DNA from: Rhodocollybia butyracea
Lineage: Eukaryota > Basidiomycota > Agaricomycetes > Agaricales > Omphalotaceae
DNA length: 64,000 nt
Assembly: GCA_015501585.1 (NCBI GenBank)
Contig: JADNRY010000006.1
Coordinates: 62,001 to 126,000, forward strand
Direction of reading: 5' to 3'
The notes beneath the pieces were generated by a model that ran no database searches, was not told the origin of the DNA, and was given only the letters and a program-made list of their open reading frames with translations. Each line of letters begins with the position of its first letter. Within the stretch, counting starts at the first letter, position 1. Shown here piece by piece: positions 12,425-24,527 of this stretch. A program made the position numbers and the translations under genes.

Positions 12425-14418
12425 TATCGCAATCAAGAGTTAGTTGCCCTATAAATTGACATTGCCGATCATCGGCTCAGGGCTTATGGTGATCGATGCC
12501 TAATTTTCCCGGAGACCTTCCAAATATTATTATGTAACCTATAATAAGGTTCTTAAAATGGGCATTGTGCAATGCTTTTCTGGAGAGCTGAGACTGTATC
12601 GGTAGCTAATGATAGCAAATCCATGAAATACTGAGCTCTGATTATTCACCTAAGCTCAAGAATAAGGCTTGGAAGCAGGAGGCGCAAGTCGGAACACTAG
12701 ATCCATGACTTTGCACTGGGATTTCAAGTTGAGGATCTTTTCAATTGGGGCCTTCTGTCTGGTTGTATTGGTAAAAACCTCAAATAACTAGCATGTGTTG
12801 GACCCAGCAGATGAACTTAGTGCAGCTACTAGTGTGCCAAGTGAGCAGCGAGTAATGAGTATTACAGGCTAAGTAGTAATAAGTATTACTACTATTAGTC
12901 CAACAAGCAGATCATCACAAAGTCCCGCTACTTGAGATAATTACTTGGATAATTAAATAGGTACCTGCGCCTTTAGTGGTGCGGGGCATGGTGCTTTGGT
13001 GACATTGACTGGCAATAAGTATCTAGTACTCCAAAGAGTCTGTGGTTTACCCACTAGGTTAATGTGACAGCTGGGGACAGCTGAGCTGCCAGTGTTAGTA
13101 GAGTACTTACCTATAGAACCAATGGTGCTACATGCAGAAGCTACTTACATACAATGTATGTACATGAAGTAATACAATTGTCCTTACCCTGACGGTACCA
13201 CAAGTTGACTGGTCACTGTACTCCCCGGGCCCACCGCTTCAGCCACGGCCCATGTTATCAACCATTGCAAGACATGAAGTTGCAGTACACACTCCAAATC
13301 ATGGAATGTTTCCAGGCTCCTGAAATCGACTGGCAATGTCTACTCACTTCTCCCTCGGGCTGCCCCATTCTCTGCCTACATTTCACTATCTTGGCTTATC
13401 TTCTACTGCTGAGAACAAGCTGGGAAAACTTGTCCACACTGCAGAGTTTCTGTTGTACATTCAGACGGTCTGGGCTGGAGTCTTGGGATAATATTCTCCC
13501 TTTTCTCTCTTTCTTTATGCCTCACTAATCCTTTTATTTTTTTGCTACTATTTCTATCTACCACGCCGGGGTATCTCAGACTTCTTATGACATAGCATTA
13601 CTGTAGCACCCCAGTTGAATCACTTGAATTGTTCTTAAGTTTGCAGTTTGTCCTTATTCGATTTCATGCCTGGTTCATGCTAATTTGGATAACACAAGCC
13701 AGTGCGCGCAGCTATACACGCCCTAGGCCTGCTACAGTCCCCTCTATGAGGTTGACAGCTTAAGCGAGATTGAACCAACAGGTCTATACACACCCCAGAT
13801 CATGCATCAGTGCAGCATCACACAGTCTCCTTCTGCGCTATCTTAGCTTGTGCAGCGTGCTTAAATTGTCACAGCCAGCACCTCAATTTAAGCTTTGGAG
13901 AAGTTTGGACTGGGAGCCGATATTTGAAGTCTAACTTGCACTAAACAGACCAGAACTGAGGAAAGTACCAAATTGCATCCTAATTTATGCTAATTCAGAG
14001 CAGGTTTGAGGAGAGCCTCTGGGGCCTAGCCAATGGGGATGAAGGGGTGAATCAGGAACTATGGAGGACTTCAAGGAATAACTAATGGTTGTATGTAGCT
14101 GATTTTTAACTATTATTTCCTTTCTGGGCGAGCTTTCTTTGAGGGCTGAGCATGCTTTTCTCCATTAGAGTCTGGCTGTTCCCTCGGGGGAACGTACTAT
14201 AAGATGTAGCCGTGTATAACTAGTAATACTACTACTTGTATTATGGTATGAATTTTACCTTTGCTCAGTGTCTTGTTATCCACATCCACATTTGCTTTTT
14301 CTCTATATATAAATGATTTCTGGGAGACCTCCGGGACAATTCAGCAACGATCACTGTAAACCCTGAGCTGATGATCAGCAATGTCAGTTTATAGGGCAAC
14401 TAACTCCCAATTGCGATA
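12425..14418. mobile_element. Non-autonomous TIR transposon with 6-bp duplication
   Basis: The ends are inverted copies over roughly 100 bp with mismatches, containing GTTAGTTGCCCTATAAA on one side and TTTATAGGGCAACTAAC on the other. CACAAT flanks both sides (12419-12424, 14419-14424). Removing the element and one duplication restores the gag frame of element A. The 2-kb interior has only short ORFs with no transposase motif that I recognise. A 6-bp duplication does not fit hAT (8), Tc1/mariner (2) or PIF/Harbinger (3), so the superfamily is left open. Confidence 0.78.
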
Positions 14419-14458
14419 CACAATATCCTGGAAATTTGAAGACACCATAATAGGAATC

Positions 14459-15982
14459 TGTAAGGATCTAGGCGGAATCCTTCGAGCGCGGGTTACGAAC
14501 CTGGAAACCAAAGTGCGGATACGCTCTGTACTGCCATTGTTCAGCCGAACTGGGAAAGTTGGTTTGAGATGTGAAAGGACGTGAGTGTAGAATGGTTCCG
14601 AAGTGCCTATGGGATGTAAGACTTGTGTCAGGATCGTCCAAGGGACTAATGTAAGGACGGCAGGTCTGTACAGGCGATAAAATGAACTCGGCAAGTAAGC
14701 CTAAGAGTAGATGAGTTTCCGACTCGAAGGGTAGGACCCACTAAGTGCAAGCGGCTTTGATAGCGATATGAGCAGAAGCGGAAGGTCAAGCGGTAGCTGA
14801 CCTGATGCAGCGCAAACAGAGTGGAACCAAATAGATGATAGTAGATTGCAGAGCCTGAGGTTGTGAAAACGATGAAGTGAAGAAACAGAGTTAAAGAAAC
14901 AGATAAAGCGAGAAACCGGAACTAGAGATGTCCACGAGTCCAAGTCTTCACAAGTACTCGCAGGTAAGATCCGTGGGAAAACCCGCAAGTATGTGACTCG
15001 CGGATCCCAGGATCTGTTTCCCACGGGTCAGGTGCGGGTCACAAGTCAGACATTTGCAATTTTCGGTTGACTTGCAAGTACTTGTGTGACTTGTGCAAGC
15101 AATATGAACTCATATATTTGTTGTTGGTGATCAAAACTTACAGTAATTAATAGTATCATATTTATTATAGTACTTATCAAGTACTGCCACACATGTTTGA
15201 GGTTGTATACAGCTCACAGCGACTGAGCGCTTATTTTAGCGCCCAATCGCCGTAGGCTGTCTACAATCCAAAGCCTAACTGTCAGTACATTTTTACTTCA
15301 TACCATAGTATGAAATTAGTGTAACAAGTAAAGTACAGGTTTTAATAGCATTATACACTGTACAATCACTGTATGCAAGTAAATAATGGTAAATACTTGT
15401 GAATATAGCTGTAACTACTTGATTAGTGCACGGATCCACAGGTACTTGTGAGACCCGCAAGTAATACTTGCGAGTCAGTGACCCGTTTCCCACAAGTCAG
15501 CCGTGGGTCACGAGTCAGGCCTTTTAGGCCACAAGTACTTGCGCTCCGGATCCAAGTATACTTGGATCCGGACTCATGGACATCTCTAACTGGAACACAC
15601 AAGAGCACACGAGTCAAGGGGTTAAGCAATATTTCCAACCTACTGTACTTGACATGGTACGGAACTATTTAAAGGGTACTCGAGGACCAGAGTAGCGATA
15701 GGTAATAATCCAAGAGTAGAAAAGACAAGAATAGCCAAAAGAAGTACAAGGGATGAAAGACAATGATGGACATAAGCGGAAGCGGTGGGATGAGCATAAA
15801 GCATATGTATGATTGTAAGAATGATGGAGAATGGATCGGCGGGATCATAGAAAGTGTACGGTGAAGGAAATAGTAAGACAGAAGCAAAGCAGAAGTGTAT
15901 CAGAACCGGAAATGCGGTGGGAGCGGATTATGTAACTGTAAGCGGGAAACATCGGCAGTCGGTATATGCCTAGGGCATGACA
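14459..15982 (+). mobile_element. Solo LTR B2, with hAT-like insertion
   Basis: TGTAAGGATCTAGGCGG to GGGCATGACA, flanked by a perfect GAATC duplication (14454-14458, 15983-15987). Without the hAT-like insert it is about 850 bp and collinear with B1, which makes it the empty-site reference for the foldback and LTR C insertions found in B1. It again lies in the gag frame of element A. Confidence 0.88.
14923..15588. mobile_element. hAT-like non-autonomous element, copy 1
   Basis: Begins TAGAGATGTCCACGAGTC and ends with the near-inverse of it (one mismatch). The 8-bp flanks ACCGGAAC and ACTGGAAC differ by one transition; the empty site ACCGGAACACACAAG exists in LTR B1 near 4989. The TAGAG terminus and 8-bp duplication are typical of the hAT superfamily. 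666 bp, no transposase. Confidence 0.85.
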
Positions 15983-15987
15983 GAATC

Positions 15988-16133
15988 TTTGATAGATGCG
16001 TACAAGCATCTACAATACATCAAGCTGCTCAGCAGTTTGAACAAGTAATATACTTGCCTGCTAAAGGCGTATGAGATTATCATGCCACCTCATTAAGGTG
16101 GGCGGCAAGGATGCAACAGCCGCTATTAGGCCT
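15988..16133 (+). pseudogene. gag fragment of element A, third segment
   Basis: After removal of LTR B2 the frame from 14425-14458 continues here with residues such as FDRCVQASTIHQAAQQFEQV and a TGA where the family would be expected to read on (near 16069), ending RMQQP at the left end of element C. It is part of the same dead gag. Confidence 0.6.
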
Positions 16134-17967
16134 AAAATCGGCCTAAGGTGTGTAACCGTACATTTTGACATTTTGTACATGTTATACAATGCAATAAGAG
16201 AGTTATACGGAGCCCAAGCATGATAGCTGTTGCCGAGGCAAAGAATTTAACAATAATACTCAGCGAGCCGTGAAGGTACACCCACAAGCGTAGCCTAGAG
16301 CCAAGCTAGCGAGGATACCTGGGCTGCCCAGAGATGTAATGCTAGATCGTCAATCTAGTTATACCCAAGAGTGTATACTCTCTAAACTACAGGACATCTT
16401 GAAGTGGGATAAGTACTAAGCCAATGCATTACTCAAGGGAAGGAATTATGAGGGAAGGCATCCCTCGCACTAAGACCCCCAATGAGCTATGTTAAGATGT
16501 GGACTTTACAGTCCCTAACAATGGACCAGAACAATCCCGAGGAAACCGTAGAGGTCTATTCGCGGCACCAGTTGTAACCGTGAAGACAGTAGAAACATGC
16601 TTGGCGGTCCCACGGAAAGCTACATGCCGGGATAGCCTTGGCAAATTGAGATGTTTGATCTTAGAAATCATACATGGGAGGTTTTGTCCGTTAAAGCCGA
16701 CTATCGGGAATCACTTGTACATACTCAGCGCAGTTGCTCGAGATTATCATAAGTGGTGTCATTGGAAAGCTAGATAACCGGCCTTCTCGAGAGAATGTTA
16801 ATTACACTCAGGATGGACAGAACTATCCGAGGAATAGAATGGAACTCACCCAAGGGAAACTGGGCAGCAAGTGATCATGAAGTGTAAAGGTACTCCTGAC
16901 CCCGGAGAATTGTGGAGTAGTCGGAGAAACCTTGCTTGGATCAAAACACTTTAAACTATGTTAATCCTCACAAAATCATATTTTACCTCTGATATATACT
17001 CAAGAATGGACTATTCCTTTATTGTGTGTACCATATATAGGCTGGAGTTTCCTTTCCGAGCCAGGTTCCTCTGTTCCACTCTCTTTCTGTCTCTCTCCGT
17101 ATCTGTTTCATCTATTTTCGTATTAAACCCTCTCTACTCAGTATATAAGCCAGACATATTTATTCAATAAGACAAGTTTCTTGCCCTCGACTTGACTGCT
17201 AAGACCAGTGCTCCGTAGAACGTCCCCACGGGATCAGTAGCATGACGCCTCCTGACTTGGTGATCTTTAGAAGTAATCTAACTTCACGTGCTTCGCAAAG
17301 CCCATTTATATCTTGATCAAATTTAAGTGTGTAGAGTTCTCTCGAACTCCAGATCAACTCAAATCTAGTTGCTTCCTTAGAGGGGACGGCTTCTAGTAAG
17401 GGATTATTCAGCTCCAGAGTGAGGGTTCCTTAGTTGACTTCTTCACAAAGTTAGACGAGCCACTAAGATTGTGGTACAAGTTCCTAGTGATTAAGTTCAC
17501 TCACAATATCATAGCTTGGCCCAGAGTTTGGTTGAGGACTTTATGGCGTCACAGCAGCTAGTGCCAGAGTTTGCCTAGGGTTGTTGACAAACCCAAACCT
17601 CAAAATTACTATTCTAGCTAGAGCCAGAGTTTGCCTAAGAGAATCTTAGTTTCATTGTATTGGTTTTGGTTTTGGTTAATTGATTTGGACATACACATCT
17701 GGTTCCCTTGTACACTTGTACACCCAACTAGGCTTCTCTCAACTTAGTTCTAAGAGTTGTCTAAGCTTAGTTACCCACATTAGTGCTACAGTCTTGAACC
17801 TGGAGCAGTTGCGCGCATACATCTGATATTACAAGACTTTCCCTCGGGGAATCTCTGACAACCCACCCTCGCTCCCTTACATATCGATAGTCTGGATAGG
17901 TGCGGTAGTGTTTTTGTTAGGTTGTTTTATAGCACCTTTCGCATACCTACATGTAAATACCCAAATA
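16134..17967 (+). repeat. 5' LTR of element C
   Basis: 1834 bp, TATTAGGCC to CCAAATA. It holds a TATATAAG box at 17142-17149 followed by ATTCAATAAGACAAG, which may be the polyadenylation signal. It matches 20942-23216, 26679-29522 and, reversed, 9541-11367. Confidence 0.85.
17142..17149 (+). promoter_or_regulatory. TATA box of LTR C
   Basis: TATATAAG in the middle of the LTR, conserved in all four family C LTR copies in this window (for example near 21963 and 27699), with a shared pyrimidine-rich upstream stretch. Confidence 0.5.
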
Positions 17968-18009
17968 TCTGGAGCCCACTGCAAGGGGTGGAATTTAATT
18001 TTATCGGAT

Positions 18010-20065
18010 TTTACTACAAACCTAGTCCTTGGGTTAGTAGAGTTCATCTTCTTTGTCCTTCGTTCGCTAGTCCACAAGATTAGTGATCCCTCAGATAATA
18101 CACCTGATTCAGAGTCAACTTTTTCTGGAGTAGGCAAACTTCCTGATCCAGGAACATCTGAATTAAGAAGCAGTAAAAGAGTACCTAAACCTCAAGAACG
18201 ATATAATAGTAGTGTCAAGCCCAAACGTCGGCCTCCTTTTTCTGTCACTCAAGCAGGATCTAGCACTCCATCTTCACGTGGATCTAAACCAAGCATAGTC
18301 CATGCGACTTCTGAAACAACTCACGTTGCCAAGAAGTTTTTAAAAGGGAAAGCAAAAGCAGATCCCACTGATACTACTCAAGCCAGTTCAAGTACAAGGG
18401 GTGCTCCAGCCCATGTGCAAGACAACTTGACTAGTCAACTTTCATCTTCATCTTCATCTCTTCCTCGTATTCCTGAGGAAATCTCTCAGTTAGCTACAGC
18501 AGTTAACCAACTCTTGTCTTCTATTTTAAACAATCTTACAATGAGTACTACTACAAACAATAACAACCTGGGTTCAAGCGGAAACACTGGAGGTTCAAGT
18601 GGTTCTGGTGGATCTGGTGGTACAGCTCCCACAGGAACAAATGCTATGGTTGTGTGGTTGTTTGGAGACAAAATTAAGTTAACACAAGATGAGCTTGATG
18701 AGTATAACTCAAAGTACCTTCCTAAGTGTAGTAAAACAGCAACACTATTTAATAAAGATGATCTGTCTATGTTGAATGGTTGGATCGAGGATACTACTTG
18801 ATTCATTGCTGTGGCAAAGATTACCAAGGAGGCAGCAAAAGTGGCATTGGCATTGGACTGGATGACTTATTCCACTCGGGAAGCATACAAGTATCTACCC
18901 TCCATTGAAACTCCTAATTTGCAACATTTCTTCAGAGATTTACGAGCAATCTTCTCTGAATTGGTAGATAGTGAGCTTGGTTCACACCAAGAGCTTGAGA
19001 TCTTAACCGGGAAGTTCACACCTCTGGACATTGGTAAACATCAAAGGATCATGATGTATAACCGAGAGTTTAAGAATCTCGCAGATAAGCTGATGAAACC
19101 GCCGGCAATCCTTTCCAACGCTGAAGCTGTCAAGGCATATCTTGTGCCCTTGAGCAAAAGGTTGTATTTAGCGATTTCCGCACATTTGTCACAGAATGTT
19201 ACACATGTTCAGTTGTTGTCTCGTTGCCGTGAAGACCCTTATCTACTTTTGGAAGTCATGGAGGCAGCTGCGAGTCCCGATTTCAGAAATCTCAATACCT
19301 ATTACGGTAATGGAGCTCGTCCAACTGGATCTCAAGGTGTTCCTGACTCTGCCGAGACTTATAGTCGAGGTGCATTATCGTTCAGATTCTCTCCCCATCT
19401 TCCAGAGACCACTCCCGTGGATCCCATGAAAGTGGAACCTAAACAGGAGGAAGTGTCAGAAGTTCTTGTGGGAATTGCCTTGATTAAAGATACTATCGCT
19501 CTGAACAGGAAAGAGACTAATTTAGTCTTGGATGGTCACCAAAAGGCTATCTCCTTGATGATGAGCTTAATGAAAGATAATGTAGAATCCAAACACTCAG
19601 GATACACGTCAATGCAAGTTACTGTGCCGCAGAATACCTCGAAGACCATTCCAAATTGGGGGCAGGGTTGTTTTATGTGCGGGTCACTAGAACATCGCAT
19701 GTCAGAGTGCCAATTCTTTAATTCCTACAAGGATAAAGGTTGGCTAGTTCCTGACACTACTCCCAGGTCAGAGAAGTATACTTTGCACAATGGTACGCCA
19801 TTGCCAAGGAACAACCCTAGTGAATCTTGCCCGGAAAAGATTGCAAGGATTGCGGAATCTAAAGGCTGGGATAAGGGTGGGACCAATGCATTCTTTGTTG
19901 AGGAAGAAGACTACTTGGATACCGAGGAGCAAGAGCCTCACTTCACTTTGTTTTTGGCTTCCATGAGAAAGCTAATGGAGGAACATGAGACAAACGTCAT
20001 TATATCGCTGGCTCTGGGGAATCCAAGGAGTCGGGAAACTAATTGCTTTGGCAATGCAGGGTAGA
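18010..20065 (+). pseudogene. gag of element C (decayed)
   Basis: An S/T/P-rich N-terminal part (from about 18070) is followed by a TGA at 18799-18801 in the middle of an otherwise continuous frame; reading resumes with KITKEAAKVALALDWM and runs to 20064. Near 19673-19715 is a CCHC zinc knuckle (CFMCGSLEHRMSEC), the nucleic-acid-binding motif of gag. An acidic tail follows, then a frame change near 19985 and further stops at 20178 and 20303. It would be the capsid/nucleocapsid protein of the retroelement; it is not translatable now. Confidence 0.8.
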
Positions 20066-20178
20066 GTCACTAGAGGAAATACTCTAGGCAAGCAGGTAGA
20101 CTTGAAAAAGCCCACATCTACAAAGGAATTGGTTAAGAAGGTAGGCCCGCCAATGAAAGGTACCCCTAGGGAACCCTG

Positions 20179-20941
20179 AGTTGAAAAGCCGCCACCTAAA
20201 AGCCCTGCTATTAAAGAAAAACATAAACAAGTGGAAGTCGTGATTCCTGTGAAGAAGAAGTTTGTTGAGAAAGCTGTTGTCGAAGACGATGATGAGTTCT
20301 CTTGAGATGGAACTGGAATTATCCTTGATAAGGAAGCTGACAAAGAGTTCGCTCGGAGTCTGGCTGAATTAAGGGAAGAAGCTCCTATTTCTGAGGTAAC
20401 TAAGGTTACTCATAGACCATTCAACGCGGTGAAACCACACACAGTTCATCCCATTCCACGCAATCAACCACATCTAGAAACCCAAGATAAAGACAATCCT
20501 GTCAAGGAGAAGTCTGTCAAGGATAATGGACCCAAATTTAATATTAGAAGTGGATTTCACTTACCTGGAGTTGAAGAGGAAGTCACTCAAAAGTTGTTTG
20601 ATGCAGAAGTAACACTGACATCAGAGGAACTATTAGTGCTGAGTCATCCTTTCCAGAAAATTATGTTAAGGAAAGCTAGGAATGTCAGGGTAGCCCCTAC
20701 TAAGAGGAAGAACGCTTATGTTAGTACTCTCCTTGAAGATGGCACTGAAGTACCTGATGAGCTGGAACTTCCTCGTGGGAACAAATTCAATAGTTATATC
20801 TCCATGGATAGCATTAAGCTTGATAGTGAAGAGATCTTTAAAGTCCTCAAGCATAACCATAATGGTTTGAAGGCCAGTTCTATTGTACAATGCGACCCTG
20901 TTGAAGCCTTTAAAGCAGACTTACCTGAAGGTGATGAGCGC
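20179..20941 (+). pseudogene. gag-pol linker of element C, upstream of protease
   Basis: Hydrophilic K/E/P-rich reading, open from about 20306 to the solo LTR at 20942. The last residues before the insertion (DLPEGDER) join in frame to the protease segment at 23221 once the solo LTR and one GCGC duplication are removed. A TGA at about 20303 interrupts it upstream. Confidence 0.65.
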
Positions 20942-23216
20942 TATTAGGCCTAAAATCGGCCTAAGGCGTGTAACAGTACATTTTGACATTTTGTACGCGT
21001 TATACAATGCAATAAGAGAGTTATGCGGAGCCCAAGCGCGATAGCTGTTGCCGAGGCAAAGAACTTAACAGTAATACTCAGCGAGCCGTGAAGGTACGTC
21101 CACAAGCGTAGCCTAGAGCCAAGCTAGCGAGGATACCTGGGCTGCCCGGAGATGTTGACGCTAGACGGTCAATCTAGTTATACCCAAGAGTGTATACTCT
21201 CTAAACTACAGGACATCTCGAAGCGGGATAAGTACTAAGCCAACGCGTTACTCGAGGGAAGGAATTATGAGGGAAGGCATCCCTCACACTAAGACCCCCA
21301 ACGAGCTATGTTAAGATGTGGACTTTACAGTCCGTAACAATGGACCAGAACGATCCCGAGGAAAACCGTAAAGATCTATTCGCGGCACCGGTCGCAACCG
21401 TGAGGACGGTAGAAACATGCTTAGCGGTCCTACGGAAAGCTACGCGCCGGGATAGCCTTGGCAAATCGAAACATTTGATCTTAGAAATCATACACGGAAG
21501 GTCTTATCCGTTAAAGCCGACTATCGGGAATCACTTCTACATACTCAGCGCAGTTGCTCGAGATTATCATAAGTGGTGTCGTTGGAAAGCTAGATAACAG
21601 GTCTTCTCGAGAGAATGTTAATCACACTCAGGATGGACAGAACTATCTGAGGAATAGAATGAAACTCACCCAAGGGAAACCGGGCGGCGAGTGATCATGA
21701 AGCGTAAAGGTACTCCTGACCCCGGAGAATTGTGGAGTAATCGGAGAAACCTCGCTCGGATCAAAACACTCTAAAACTATGTTAATCCTCACGAAATCAT
21801 ATTTTACCTCTGATATATACCCAAGAATGGACTATTTCTTTATTGTGTGTACCATATATAGGCTGGAGTTTCCTTTCCGAGCCAGATTCCTCTGTTCCAC
21901 TTTCTTTCCGTCTCTCTCCGTATCTGTTTCATCTATTTTTCATATTAAACTCTCTCTACTCAGTATATAAGCCAGATATATTTATTCAATAAGACAAGTT
22001 ACTTGCCACCTCCCCTGTACGAGATTGGTTGTGTTCCTTCACCTCAAAGTTTCTTGCCCTCAACTTGACTGCTAAGACCAGTGCTCCGTAGAACGTCCCC
22101 TCGGGACTAGTAGCGTGATGCCTCCTGACTTGGTTATCTTTAGAAAGTAATAAACTTCACGAAGTTACTTGCCACCTCCCCTGTACGAGATTGGTTGTGT
22201 TCCTTCACCTCAGAGGATCTTTCCCTCGATTTGTATGTTAGGAAGTGAGCTCCGTAGAACGTCCTTGGGACTAGTAGCGTGACGCTTCTCTACTTAACTA
22301 TGAGTTGGTTGTTAGTTTTTTCACCTAGTAAGTAACTGGTCACCTCTCTACGTGTTCCCGCGGAGAAGTGTTAGTTGCTTCACAAAGTTGTTAGCCAGTC
22401 TCGACGCTTTACCGCGGAGTGACTGATAGTTTCTTCAAGGGGTTTGATTTACTGTCATATTACTTGCTCGGCGGAATTTGGCCTGTAATAGAATTTCACA
22501 AACTTCCTTTGGCCCACTTGAGAATCTGATCGAGTCTTGAGCGTGTGAGTTCCCTCGAACTCCAGATCAACCTTAAATCTAGTTGCTTCCTTAGAGGGGA
22601 CAGTTTCTAGTAAGGGATTATTCGGCTCCAGAGTGAGGGTTCCTTAGTCGACTTCCCTGTGAAGTTAGGCGAGCCACTAAGATTGTGGTACGAGTTCCTA
22701 GTGTTTAAGTTCACTCACAATATCATAGCTTGGCCCAGAGTTTGGTCGAGGACTTTACGGCGTCACAGCAGCTAGTGCCAGAGTTTGCCTAGGGTTGTTG
22801 ACAAACCTCGAGATTACTATTCTAGCTAGAGCCAGAGTTTGCCTAGGAGAATCTTAGTTTCGTTGTATTGGTTTTAGTTTCGATTATTTGGTTTTGGACA
22901 CATACACATTATTGGTTTTGGTTTGGTTATATTGATTCGGACATCCCGACGTTCCCTCGTACATATGTACACCCAGCTGGGCTTCCCTCGACTCAGTTCT
23001 AAGAGTTGTCCAAGCTTAGTTACCTATGTTAACGCAACGGTCTTGAACCTGGAGCAACTGCGTGCATACATCCAATATTACAAGGCTTTCCCTTGGGCAA
23101 TCTCTGACAACCCGCCCTCGCTCCCTTACATATCGATAGTCTGGTTAGGTGCGGTAGTGTTTTTGTTAGGTTGTTTTATAGCACCTTTCGCATACCTACA
23201 TGTAAATATCCAAATA
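20942..23216 (+). mobile_element. Solo LTR of family C inserted in element C
   Basis: TATTAGGCC to CCAAATA with a GCGC duplication (20938-20941, 23217-23220). It is longer than the other family copies (2275 bp) because the stretch around 22000-22560 is expanded: TTACTTGCCACCTCCCCTG starts at 22000 and again near 22165. It splits the gag-pol frame exactly between two arginine codons. Confidence 0.88.
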
Positions 23217-23220
23217 GCGC

Positions 23221-23757
23221 CGTAATTTGGTAATTGTTGCGGGAAGATCTAGTAGTCTCCAATGTATTAACACAAAGATCAATCATCAGGATGGAACAAC
23301 CGAGGCAATCCTTGACAGTGGTTGTCAGATCGTAGTAATAGATTGTCAGACCGCTGTAGAGTTGAATTTGGTCTGGGATCCTACAGTAATGATTCGTCTG
23401 CAGGATGTACACGGAGGTCTTGAGGAAACCGCAGGTTTTTCTAGAAATGTTCCTTTCCAGATTGGAGAAATTACAATCTATCTGCAACTGCATGTGCAAC
23501 AGTGGGCACCGTTTGAAGTGCTGATTGGTAGGCCATTTGATGTTCTCACAGAATCTGTGATAAAAAATCATGCCGATGGTAGCCAAGAAGTGACAATTAC
23601 GGACCCTAACACTGGAAATAAATGTACTATGGGTACACATATTCACTCTACAAGGCGAAGACTTAGGACTGACAATCCTGAGTTCAAACCCAAACTAGTC
23701 CCGGAGCATGCAGGAAGTGGTAACAATCCTGTCAAGGAGGAACAGGGAAATTTTTAA
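23221..23757 (+). pseudogene. Aspartic protease region of element C
   Basis: The frame continues from 20941. It contains AILDSGCQIVVID, the D-S-G catalytic triad of retroviral-type aspartic proteases, followed by a hydrophobic beta-strand-like stretch and VLIGRPFDVL, similar to the conserved ILGRP(F/W) region of these enzymes. It ends at a TAA at 23755-23757. The protein would cleave the gag-pol polyprotein. Confidence 0.8.
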
Positions 23758-23801
23758 ACCTCGAGGACCTGAGTAGCAATCAAGGAGAGGTAGAATTTGC
23801 T

Positions 23802-24497
23802 ATGAGTTTCCATTTTGACGATAATCATGATATTGTATGTGATGGATTTAAGTTCACAGAAACAGGTCAGTTTTCCAAGCAGGAGTTAAGCGAGGCCTAT
23901 GTCATGGCTTTGAGAGATTTCATTGCACGGAAAGCTCCCAAGGACAATGAACTTATTGAAGCCTCCTTAAATAAACAACTAGTGGATGGAAATAGACGAG
24001 TATTCAATGCTCACAAAGAAGGCTTGGACTACAAAGAACCTGAGGAAGGTCCTGTACTAGTAAATAGAGAGGAATTGCCCGACTTCGATGACCACACAAA
24101 AGCCTTTGCCAGATTCACTACGAAACCAGGAAGTAATGAGCGGCATGCTGTCTTCAGGAAGGGCAATGCTAAAAGTACAAAAAAGGAGACTCCTAAGTTT
24201 CCTGGTTCCCCAAAATTTGTAAAAGGTGGAAAACCTCATTGCAGTGTACCCAAATTGCCTCCTAGGCCTCTGTCTGACCTTTCATGAGTAAAAGATTATA
24301 CCTATATGCCGTACACAAAGCCCGAGAGTTATGAACCTCACAAGAATTCAATTCCTTGGAAAAGAACTGTGATTAAAAATCCCAAGGATGGGAAGGTTTA
24401 TGATTTAGTCGATGCTTTTGGTGCAAAGCAATACAAACCAGTTGGTGTCAAAGTACATCCTGTGAAAGCGGATCTACCCGAGGAATACAGAGTTTGA
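23802..24497 (+). pseudogene. pol linker of element C between protease and RT
   Basis: Two open pieces (23802-24287 and 24306-24497) separated by a TGA; charged, proline-containing residues without a catalytic motif. Position and continuing direction make this the linker of the polyprotein. Confidence 0.55.
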
Positions 24498-24527
24498 TGG
24501 TGTATCACCGGCAATCCATTCGAGGGA

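Noticed and set aside
13205..13528. ORF in the TIR element as a transposase
   Set aside because: 107 residues, no DDE or zinc-finger motif, composition like non-coding DNA.
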